Assembly: GCA_964457585.1 (NCBI GenBank)
Contig: CAYWFU010000114.1
Location: forward strand, 1 to 6,522
DNA from: CAYWFU01 sp964457585
GTDB lineage: Bacteria > JACRDZ01
Reading direction: 5' to 3'
DNA: 6,522 nt
The position numbers were made by a program, and so were the translations under genes. Below the pieces are notes generated by a model. The model saw only the letters and a program-made list of their open reading frames with translations. It made no database searches and had not been told where the DNA came from. Numbering within the stretch: position 1 is the first letter of the stretch; each line of letters starts with the position of its first letter. This document shows positions 1 through 6,522 of this stretch, piece by piece.

Positions 1-28
1 GGCTAAGGGCTAAAGGCTGAAGGGTGAC
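1..28. repeat. Heptamer array, family GGCTGAA (cut by window edge)
   Basis: Four consecutive 7-bp units read GGCTAAG, GGCTAAA, GGCTGAA and GGGTGAC on the plus strand. On the coding strand they read through as part of LQPLALS. The array probably continues beyond the window. It shares its unit with the array at 2993-3020. Confidence 0.8.
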
Positions 29-3000
29 AATTGCTTTGTATTCTTTCGCTTCTAAATCATCTGGAATAGTAAATTCAAAATTCAATGTGCCCTGTTCTTG
101 TGAAGATAACCAGATTCTTTGTGAATTATCCAGAATATCAAGTATCTTTAATTTTATTTCTGCTTCACCCTGCAAATTCCCTGTATTTTTTACAGTAAAA
201 CTCATTGTCTCTGTTTTACCTAAACGATATATGGGGTATTGAGGAATGGAAACAAACTCAAATGCAGGTGCATATATATCTGCCTTTATTACTTTTTGCA
301 TTAATACATTTCCAGCATAAAGAATTGAAATATTTATTTCTGCTTGCCCTGGCTCAAGCCCAACTGGTGTGAGAGAAAAGCTATAATTGCCAGTTCCACC
401 TTTGGTTATATTTATATTTTCTTCGTTGCGTGAAAATGGAGATTCAATAAGTAAATTCCCTGTAAAATCATTAATCCCAATATTATTAATATTTACAGAT
501 ATATTTATCTTTCCATCGCTTGTATTTGAATTTGCACTGGTATTTATTTCCATGTCATTATATTTTAGAACTTTAAAATTCACAGTTCCGCTGTCGAAAA
601 CCAGTGGATGGGTAGATGAGTTAATGAGTGGATGAGTTTTGCAGGTTAAAACATATTCTCCTTTTGTCAGATTGTATTGTAATTCTCCTGATAAACTCTG
701 CCCAACTGGCACATAATGTGTTTTATTCATTAGACTAGTGACTTGTGACTGGTCACTGGTGACTCTAAATTCAGTTTCCACCTCCGAATCAACCTGACCG
801 GTATTCGTCAGCACATATGGTATCTCGATCTGTCCTTCTGCATATTCTGATTTTGATGTCACATCTATATCAACACTTTCAGCAAATTTTATCTTCTTAA
901 AAATTTCTTGTTTTAAATCACCTGTGATATTAGCAGTAAGGGTAAATTCTGATGCTTGAAGCTGACTGCTGACATCTGAAACCTGACGGCTAATCAATGC
1001 TGTCTTCCCAACTGGTAAGGCAATATTCTCGCTTATATCAATAAACTCACAGCTTATATTCATATCAATTTTGCCAATATTTTCTAATTTTAATGTAGCT
1101 GTGAATGGCTTTACTCCTATAACTTCTGGAGCTATTATTTCTGCTGCAAGCTTCGGCTCTTCTACAATTATTTTTTCAAATATAAAAACACCTGGTGATG
1201 CAGATGCTATCGCTTCCAGTGTAAATATATTTGTTGGTGTAATGCTAAAATTAAATGAATAGGTTGAAGAAGCTGAAAGTGGAAAAGTGTCCTGAAAAAC
1301 TATTTCATCTGTCTCACCAATCTTTATCACTAATTTAACCTGTGGTAAATATTCTGCTTTGAGATTTGTTACTTTACCAGTAATATTTATTGTTTCGCCT
1401 GGTTTATACGATTCTTTATCAGCATCTAATGTTAAATACAGGCTCTGACCTTTATCTAAACAATAAAATGAATTTATATCTTCTCTAACTAATTGTCCAA
1501 GTTGCGTCTCTAATCTTGCTCTTAAATATTTTTTCCCTGGCATAGAGACAGCACCTAAATCTGTACTGATATTTGAGCTTGATGTTATATCTATTGTAAT
1601 TTCTTTTTTAAGCTCTTCTTTACATGGAAGCCCTCCCCTCATATTAATTAATCCACTAAAACTCCCAGCCCAGTTCCCAGATTTGCTTATGGCATATATT
1701 GTATTATCTGATAATCCCATATTTTCATCTATTACTTCCCATCTACTACCATCGAAAATAGATATCCCGCCATCATTTGTTGCACACCAAATTTTGCCTT
1801 CTTTATCTATATTCACCTGCCAGATGTAATTACTTCCTAGACCATCTGCTTGAGTATATGCTGTAAAAGTATTACTATCAAATTTAACGATTCCCCCTCC
1901 GCATGTTCCAATCCATTTTATATTTGTTGTATCTATTGCTATTGATGAAATTTTATTTATTGGTAAGCCATCTTGTATTGTATAGATTTTCCATATCGAA
2001 CCATCGAATTTTGTTAATCCTTCATCTGTGCCAAACCAGAGTATACCTGTTGTTTCATACCCAATTGCCCATACACTTTCTCCGCCTAATCCATTTACTT
2101 TGGTATATGTACTCCAGCTTGTGCCATTGAATTTTGATACCCCTCCATTCCATGTCCCAACCCATATATCTCCTTTTGGGATAATTGTAATCGAAGTAAT
2201 ATAGTTACTTAATAATCCATTATTCTCCTGTGTATACACCATCTCTACTATATTCTGTCTTGTGTCTATTTTAGCTAATCCTCCGCCATAAGTACCCAAC
2301 CATAAATATCCTGCAGAATCTTTTGCAATACTTGTAATTTTATAATCTGGCAGACCATCATATTTTGTATAATTTACCCAGATACCACTTGTATCATATT
2401 TGCTCATTCCCATTTCTGTACCAAGATAAACTCCCGTGCTATCTTCCAGCAAGCTATACACATGATGTCCCAGCGGACCAGATTTTCTAGGTATAGCAGT
2501 ATATGTAATACTATCGACTGTAGACTGTTGACTGTCGACTATATTTATCCCTTTCCCTGTCCCTACCCACAAGTCACCGCTTGCATCTATTCCCAATGAC
2601 TTTATCTTATCATCCGCCAACCCATTTTCTTTAAAGTATCTTCTGACTTCTGCCTTCTGGCTCCTGACTTCTATTTTATTAAGCCCTCTCTCTGTACCTA
2701 TCCAGATATTCCCTTCTTTGTCTTCTATTATATCTCGAATAAACAAATTAGATAATTCATTAAGATTATTTATTGTGTTCCATTTTATCCCATCAAATTT
2801 CGATATCCCTCTACCCCATGTCCCAATCCAAACATTCCCTTTTGTATCAGCATATACGCAAGTTACATTATTTGAATTAATCCCATTAGAAATATCATAA
2901 CTTTTCCATATCCCATTATTATAGCTTGATACTCCATTATTTGTAGCAATCCATATAATGCCAAAATTATCTTCTTTTATATCTGAGATATAGGCTGAAG

Positions 3001-6000
3001 GTTCAAGGCTGAAGGCTGAAGAGGTAGTCCAAGTCCCTCCGTAGAATCTATTGAGTCCACTTTTAGTTCCAACCCAGATTGCTCCATCTCTATCCTGAAT
3101 TATACTCGTTATATCATCCCCTGATAACCCATCTTTTGCAGTATACGTTCGCCAGCTTGTACCATTAAATCTGGATAATCCATTATGGGTACCACACCAG
3201 ATATTTCCTGCATTATCAATTAATATACACTGCACTGAATTACTTGCCAGTCCATCTATTGTAGTATATTGTCTCCATTCTTCTAGCTCCTGACCACTGA
3301 TTTCTGACTTCTTGTAATTTACGACTACTCCTCCATCTATCCCAAACCATATAACACCATTTTGCTCAATTGCAATACTTTTTACATCATGTAATCCAAT
3401 ACCAGGGAAACTCCTAATTGCCCCTTGCTTTCCCAAAATTTCATAACTAAATTTTGCTTGTTGAAGGTTCCCTGATATTAAATTAAAATTTGCATTTGCA
3501 TTCACAATCTCATCTGTATAATATGATTCTTTATCCGTTGAAACATTTAACTTAACTTCTACTCCTTGTATCTGCAAATTTGTATTAGCATTTGCTGCTA
3601 TTTTATTTGTGCTTGGGTCTCGACAATTAACCTCTAAAGTATATCCTCCACTAACTGCTTCACCTGGAATTGTGATACTTACAGCACTTTCACCTGGATT
3701 AAGAGGATTTAATAATTCTATTGCTCTATAAATTTCAAATAAATTTGCATCTTTTAAACTAATCTCTACCTGTCCATTAAATAGCACTCCTCCTATATTT
3801 TTTATAATAATATTTATATTACTGCCAGATGAAAATATACTTCCTTTTTGTGGTAAATTAACCTCTAATTTGTAATCAGGTATTGTTATTTCTATATTTT
3901 TTTCTATATAACTTCCTGAAGCTAATGTATAAATTATTTTACCTTGATAAACTCCAAACTTTATATCATCTGGAACTGAGATAGTATAAGAAAGATTAAC
4001 TGTGTTTGTTGATAAAATAGATATGCTATCAAGTTTACTAAATCCAAAATCATTAAACAAAACCTCAACCTGTCCAACTTGATTAAATTTACCTATATTA
4101 GTCAATGCAACATTTAATTGAATGTTATCTAAAATATTGTAACTCGTTTTATCAAAGATAGGGGTTATAACCGCCTGACATGGAATTACCTCTTTTCCTA
4201 TATCAATTTTATTGTTATATTTTGTTATATATTCTAATATATAATTGCCAAATAAAGGTTCAGGTAAAAGCATGTTAAAATCAAAGGGTTGCGATGTTCC
4301 AATGCCTAAATTTGCAAATAATTTTGTCTCAGTATACACAATAATGTTATTTAGATTTTTCATGTTTATTGTAAGTTCTCCACTTCCTATATCAACTTCA
4401 CCAATGTTAGAGAGAGTGAATGAAACTAAATTGCTCCCTGAATTCCAAGTTGAAGGTAAATTTGGAGTAACTTTAACTAATATTCCCGGAACATTAAAAT
4501 ATGCAGAATTACCACCTATTTTTTTATTATTTGTATCATATATATCAGTACAAACTATATAATTCCCAAAACTTATATCAGGCGGTAATGTGTATGAATA
4601 TGTTTTATTAATTTGTGCTTTTCTTGCTAAATTTATACTTTCAGTAATATCATATATTTTTTGATTCAAAAGATTGAGTATATATGTTTGAATATTGCAA
4701 TTATATGGAACTTGAGTAAGGTTTGAGATGGCTTCTGTTATATTAACAATTTCACTTCTTTTATATTTGGATTTATCTAATGTTATATTTACTCTGGTAT
4801 GAGGGAATATTCCCCATACTCCTTTTTCAGCATAAGCTAAATTTTTACCTTCATTATTATATAAATTAAATTTAAACAAAGCTGAACCCAGTACATAAGT
4901 TGAATGTGTATAACTTACTTCTTCTTTATTAGGAACAGTAATATTTAATAAATCTGCATAACTAACATTCCATCCTGTCATTTTAATTTGACCATTAATT
5001 AAATCTGTATCAGTGTTATTCTTTATATGAATAGTTAAAACTGCTGTTGAACCCTGTGCAACCTCTTCTGTTGTGCTTGTTACCCAGAGCATGAAATCTG
5101 CCTTTTGTTGAATGTTAGATGGTGGTTGAGTTATAACAAAGTTTGTACCCGATGATTCTTTTTGAAATTCTAATCCACTTGTATCAAACAAACTATATTC
5201 TACTGACCAGATGCCAGTGGATGAGTTGATGAGTGGATATGTGGATGAGTTAAAAGATAAAAAAATATTAAACGTTTGTTCAGGATCAAGGGTAATCGAT
5301 TGAATTGTTTCATTTATAATATTTCTATTTGGATCTAAAATATTTGTTTTTAGTTTTACTGCCTTTCTCCCATTCACCGATCCACCCATTAACTCATTCG
5401 CTATTTTATTTTTCAATTCAAAGCTCAAATCGATACTTTCGCCAGGTTTAATTTGAGGTAATTCTTTATGCTCTTTTGCCCATAAAATTATATCCCGAAT
5501 TATTGCACGTCCTTGATATGTAGATTGGGCAAAACCATAAGCCCAATCCTCATACATTGTTGTTGCTATTACCCAGCCTTTGCCGTATGGATACATTATC
5601 ATAGCAGGTTCATCGTTTTTTATTCTGCGAAGCAAAACAAGCGTACTATCGGGATATTGTGTAAAATAGCCATCAACAGCCGCAGAAATTACATTTGTTG
5701 TTTGTCCGGATAAAGCCTGATGCCATGTATCGATGTATAAACTGTTCGAAAAACAACCTTGATCATTTCTCCATCCATAAGCTAAAATTTTTTCGCCACC
5801 CGGAAGCGCTTGAAATTCGTAACCTTGCTGCTGACTAAGGCATACAATTATGCCACCAGAAGAAACAAAATTCGCAAGTGTATCTTTGAACATTTGGGAG
5901 TTGTCTAAACCATATAATGAACCAGAAGAGAGAAGAAGAATAGGCACATAATTTTTCAACTTTATTGGTTCAAAATTAATATCATTAAAAATATTAGATC

Positions 6001-6481
6001 GTTTAAAACTTCCTATTAAATATGAAAAATATTCGCTTGTACCATTCATTAAAATACTTACATGAGGAATTTGTGAATAATATTTTGTATTTGGAATATT
6101 TGAATCTGATATTGAAAATGACTCATCCGCATGATCCTCATTTTTCTTTTTCTCTTGTTCATCGCATTTTTTAAAACAAGGTTTTGAAACGTCATTAGCA
6201 GCTTTTTCAAAATCAGCATTTCTATATTCAATAAAATTACATCTATAATTAAGACCTATAGATTCATCACAAAGTTTCCATTGTGTAAGTTGTCCTACAT
6301 GAACAGCTTCATGGTCATCTATACATCCCTGTTTACATTTATTGTAAGAATAATATTTATCACATTCTCTTACTTTAGTTCCTCCTCCTAATACACACCT
6401 TGTATAAGCAACTGCTTTAGATCTGCTACAAAATTCTTTTTGACGTGAATCTGGAACATACAATGCTTCAGGGCAAACGCA
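1..6481 (-). CDS. Giant modular protein: HExxH Cys-rich segment, GATase-like domain, CARDB-like domains, 14 propeller repeats (partial)
   Basis: One frame is open for about 2160 codons, from just after a TAG at 6484-6482 to the left edge, where it is still open. In order the product has a cysteine-rich HExxH segment (residues 1-115), a glutamine-amidotransferase-like domain (about 138-336), Ig/CARDB-like beta-sandwich units (341-1018), fourteen Reg_prop-like propeller repeats (1020-1615) and more CARDB-like units (1616-2160 onward). No transmembrane helix or catalytic kinase domain is seen. The make-up fits a secreted or surface adhesion or scaffold protein; that role is inferred. No start is convincing: the only early candidates are TTG at 6463-6461 and the first in-frame ATG at 6049-6047, which would lose the cysteine-rich segment and cut into a beta strand. 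Nine heptamer or octamer repeat arrays are embedded in frame. I do not recognise a named family for the full length. Confidence 0.93.
603..638. repeat. Octamer array, family AGTGGATG
   Basis: Four 8-bp units read AGTGGATG, GGTAGATG, AGTTAATG and AGTGGATG, with the next unit breaking up after AGTT. The coding strand gives THPLINSSTHPL between strands of a CARDB-like domain. The same family is found at 5216-5253. Confidence 0.85.
732..763. repeat. Heptamer array, family TGGTGAC
   Basis: Four 7-bp units read TAGTGAC, TTGTGAC, TGGTCAC and TGGTGAC, preceded by a partial unit AGAC. One unit is changed to GGTCAC, which also creates local dyad symmetry with GGTGAC. The coding strand reads VTSDQSQVTS within the second CARDB-like block. 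Confidence 0.85.
949..990. repeat. Heptamer array, family TGACNNC (unit CTGAC)
   Basis: Six 7-bp units read CTGATGC, TTGAAGC, TGACTGC, TGACATC, TGAAACC and TGACGGC. This is the longest and most degenerate array in the window. The coding strand gives SRQVSDVSSQLQASE, an apparently loop-like hydrophilic stretch between two beta strands. Confidence 0.75.
1640..2428 (-). other. Second seven propeller repeats (Reg_prop-like), probable second beta-propeller
   Basis: Seven further repeats follow without a break. Landmark aromatic positions are residues 1352 (Y instead of W, in VYLGTEMG), 1394, 1440, 1482, 1523, 1565 and 1604, with spacings of 39-46 residues. Examples are LWFGTDEGLTKFDG and IWCATNDGGISIFDG. 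The last repeat (NWAGSFSGLIN) is degenerate and ends at a cysteine-containing stretch that leads into the next beta-sandwich block, as expected for a closing blade. Unlike the first half, no heptamer array interrupts these blades. Fourteen repeats in total divide evenly into two seven-bladed propellers, but the exact blade closure (strand swapping between ends) is inferred. Confidence 0.86.
2510..2541. repeat. Heptamer array, family ACTGTCG
   Basis: Units ACTATCG, ACTGTAG, ACTGTTG and ACTGTCG are followed by a partial ACTA. The coding strand reads IVDSQQSTVDSI. It replaces the usual FDGxxW segment between the seventh and eighth propeller landmarks, lengthening that interval to 47 residues. 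Confidence 0.87.
2637..2671. repeat. Heptamer array, family TGACTTC
   Basis: Five units read TATCTTC, TGACTTC, TGCCTTC, TGGCTCC and TGACTTC. The coding strand reads EVRSQKAEVRR in place of the FNGxxW segment between propeller landmarks 6 and 7, with that interval 45 residues long. It is the same family as 3277-3311. Confidence 0.87.
2993..3020. repeat. Heptamer array, family GGCTGAA
   Basis: Four units read GGCTGAA, GGTTCAA, GGCTGAA and GGCTGAA, three of them identical. The coding strand reads SSAFSLEPSAY between propeller landmarks 3 and 4. The blade interval stays at 41 residues, so the array appears to have replaced sequence or been trimmed rather than simply added. Confidence 0.9.
3277..3311. 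repeat. Heptamer array, family TGACTTC
   Basis: Five units read ATTCTTC, TAGCTCC, TGACCAC, TGATTTC and TGACTTC. The coding strand reads KKSEISGQELEE between propeller landmarks 1 and 2, an interval of 50 residues against the usual 41-42. This is about nine extra residues in a blade loop. Confidence 0.83.
3428..5461 (-). other. Chain of Ig-like / CARDB-like beta-sandwich units, first block
   Basis: Residues 341-1018 are almost wholly beta-strand-forming. Repeated signatures of the form (hydrophobic strand)-N-I-G-x(3-5)-G-x-(strand) occur, for example LSNIGEVDIGSGEL, LTNIGKFNQVGQVEV and IKNIGGVLFNGQVEI, which match the CARDB/APHP style of extracellular adhesion module. A second recurring signature is DK-x(2)-Y, as in LDKSKYKRSEIVNI, FDKTSYNILDNIQL and STDKESYYTDEIV, reminiscent of the MG2-type domains of bacterial alpha-2-macroglobulins. 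At least five units can be counted by eye, but exact boundaries cannot be set without profile searches. Such chains usually act as spacers or ligand-binding arms outside the cell. One octamer repeat array interrupts the first unit at 5216-5253. Confidence 0.7.
5216..5253. repeat. Octamer array, family AGTGGATG
   Basis: Four 8-bp units read AGTGGATG, AGTTGATG, AGTGGATA and TGTGGATG, then a partial AGTTAA. The coding strand reads NSSTYPLINSSTG in the first beta-sandwich unit. The PLINSST core is also encoded, in the same phase, by the array at 603-638 some 4.6 kb away. Confidence 0.87.
5474..6070 (-). other. Glutamine-amidotransferase-like (class I GATase superfamily) domain
   Basis: Residues 138-336 alternate hydrophobic strands with helices. 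Recognisable pieces are VPILLLSSGSLYG (179-191), the helix-turn FVSSGGIIVCLS (205-216), and near the end YGKGWVIATTMYEDWAYG (299-316) followed by a closing helix ending in ILWA (332-335). The combination of a helix ending in GG before a hydrophobic strand and a late yGkGxvi strand is typical of the non-enzymatic GATase1-like or ThuA-like domains in large secreted bacterial proteins. I do not see a clear GxCxG nucleophile elbow; C214 lies near the expected place but its surroundings do not match. A sugar- or protein-binding role is more likely than amide transfer, as an inference. The domain leads directly into the beta-sandwich chain. Confidence 0.6.
6137..6481 (-). other. Cysteine-rich N-terminal segment with HExxHxxQ motif
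   Basis: Residues 1-115 contain eleven cysteines (1, 3, 18, 29, 40, 49, 53, 71, 81, 102, 106). They include C49 and C53 just before HEAVHVGQ at residues 57-64 (6313-6290). HExxH is the zinc-binding core of many metallopeptidases. The order of cysteines, then HExxH, then C71, C81 and an acidic helix-like stretch (YRNADFEKAA, residues 86-95) recalls small cysteine-rich metallopeptidase-like domains I know from the ends of Rhs and other polymorphic toxins. A third zinc ligand could be E85 or E92; this is a guess from position. A charged Lys/Glu/Asp linker (residues 104-120) separates it from the next domain. With so many cysteines, disulfide bonding outside the cytoplasm is likely. The motif is short, so true protease activity is unproven, and the segment may lack its real N terminus. 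Confidence 0.55.
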
Positions 6482-6522
6482 CTAAAAATCTTTAAAAACC
6501 AACAACTTTCATAAGATAATTA
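6482..6522 (-). other. 41-bp upstream end with stops in all minus-strand frames, no clear start
   Basis: Reading leftward from the edge, the three minus frames hit TAA (6522-6520), TAA (6494-6492), and TGA plus TAG (the TAG at 6484-6482, directly before the big frame). An ATG at 6512-6510 opens only the six-residue peptide MKVVGF. No Shine-Dalgarno sequence is visible. A one-base frame change near 6482 would join another frame (WFLKIFS) to CVCPE, but that frame also stops at the window edge. Confidence 0.6.

Larger units (their letters stand above)
1..1648 (-). other. Second block of CARDB-like beta-sandwich units, open at the left edge
   Basis: After the propellers, residues 1612-2160 return to beta-sandwich units. 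LDADKESYKPGETINITG matches the MG2-like D-K-x-x-Y-x-x-G-E signature. It is followed by CARDB-like cores LKLENIGKIDM, VLTNTGQVDSE, VNINNIGINDFTGN and FTVKNTGNLQGEAEI. This suggests at least four or five domains, and the protein continues out of the window. Four of the nine repeat arrays lie in this block (949-990, 732-763, 603-638 and 1-28), apparently in loops between strands. What ends the protein is not visible; a C-terminal sorting or anchoring domain would fit a surface protein, but nothing here shows it. Confidence 0.7.
2429..3425 (-). other. First seven propeller repeats (Reg_prop-like), probable seven-bladed beta-propeller
   Basis: Blades repeat the pattern DGL-x(n)-I-x-D-x-x-G-x-(I/L)-W-(I/V/F)-G-T-x-x-G-(L/I)-x-x-F-x-G-x-W-x-x-Y, the signature of two-component-regulator propeller repeats (Reg_prop). 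The W of each WxG motif falls at residues 1045, 1095, 1136, 1177, 1218, 1260 and 1305. The spacing is 41-42 residues except where repeat arrays lengthen a loop (50 and 45). In Bacteroidetes hybrid two-component systems such propellers sense oligosaccharides in the periplasm and are followed by a histidine kinase. Here they sit between beta-sandwich blocks and no kinase follows within the window. Three heptamer arrays lie inside this half (3277-3311, 2993-3020, 2637-2671) and a fourth (2510-2541) at its exit. Confidence 0.88.

Noticed and set aside
1266..1290. Possible tenth heptamer array (GTTGAAG AAGCTGAAAG region)
   Set aside because: The periodicity does not hold over more than two units, and the encoded stretch looks like ordinary beta-sandwich sequence.
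2255..2275. Possible degenerate array near TCTGTCTTGTGTCT
   Set aside because: There is no consistent 7- or 8-bp register, so it is likely ordinary coding sequence between blades 9 and 10.
2510..3311. CRISPR array
   Set aside because: Units are 7 or 8 bp, contiguous and without spacers, and they are translated in frame.
24..5713. Short plus-strand open frames (for example 24-242, 387-635, 4245-4562, 5513-5713)
   Set aside because: All lie antisense to the long minus-strand frame, show no recognisable domains or ribosome binding sites, and have the composition expected of the complement of a beta-rich coding sequence.
6047..6049. First in-frame ATG (residue 145) as the true start
   Set aside because: It lies within a predicted beta strand of the GATase-like domain, has no ribosome binding site, and would discard 144 well-behaved coding residues.
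6482..6500. Programmed frameshift at the T-rich stretch upstream of the frame
   Set aside because: A +1 shift from the short ATG frame runs into the TAG before CVCPE, and a -1 shift enters a frame other than the giant one, so neither gives a continuous product.
6495..6512. ATG at 6512-6510 as the gene start (MKVVGF)
   Set aside because: It stops after six codons at 6494-6492. Reaching the main frame would need a shift and would then meet the TAG at 6484-6482.

Overview
The window is almost entirely one gene. A single reading frame on the minus strand stays open from position 6481 down to position 1, about 2160 codons without a stop, and runs off the left edge. I read it codon by codon and the frame is consistent from one end to the other. 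The plus strand shows nothing convincing: its short open frames lie antisense to this gene. No tRNA, rRNA, CRISPR array or transposase was seen. The DNA is strongly AT-rich, with many TTA, ATA, AAT and AGA codons. The content resembles giant secreted or surface proteins of uncultivated bacteria known from metagenome assemblies, but the lineage cannot be fixed from one gene.

From the N-terminal side (right end of the window), the protein holds these parts. Residues 1-115 are a cysteine-rich segment with an HEAVHVGQ motif (HExxHxxQ, zinc-metallopeptidase-like). Residues 138-336 resemble a class I glutamine-amidotransferase-like alpha/beta domain. Residues 341-1018 are a long chain of Ig-like/CARDB-like beta-sandwich units. 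Residues 1020-1615 hold fourteen Reg_prop-type propeller repeats, enough for two seven-bladed beta-propellers. Residues 1616-2160 and beyond are more CARDB-like beta-sandwich units, and the C terminus lies outside the window. The whole looks like a modular extracellular binding or scaffold protein.

The most unusual feature is a set of nine short degenerate tandem arrays (28-42 bp), seven with a 7-bp unit and two with an 8-bp unit, in five unit families, all inside this one reading frame. They resemble the short tandemly repeated repetitive (STRR) heptamers described in cyanobacteria. All appear to fall in surface loops of beta domains, and all lie in the orientation that leaves the coding strand free of stops. 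Four sit in the first propeller or at its exit, and none is seen between blades of the second.

The 5' end is a problem. A TAG stands directly before the first sense codon, and all three minus-strand frames carry stops in the last 41 bases, so no convincing start codon or ribosome binding site is visible. The gene may be 5'-truncated, frameshifted by mutation or assembly error, or begin at a weak internal start.
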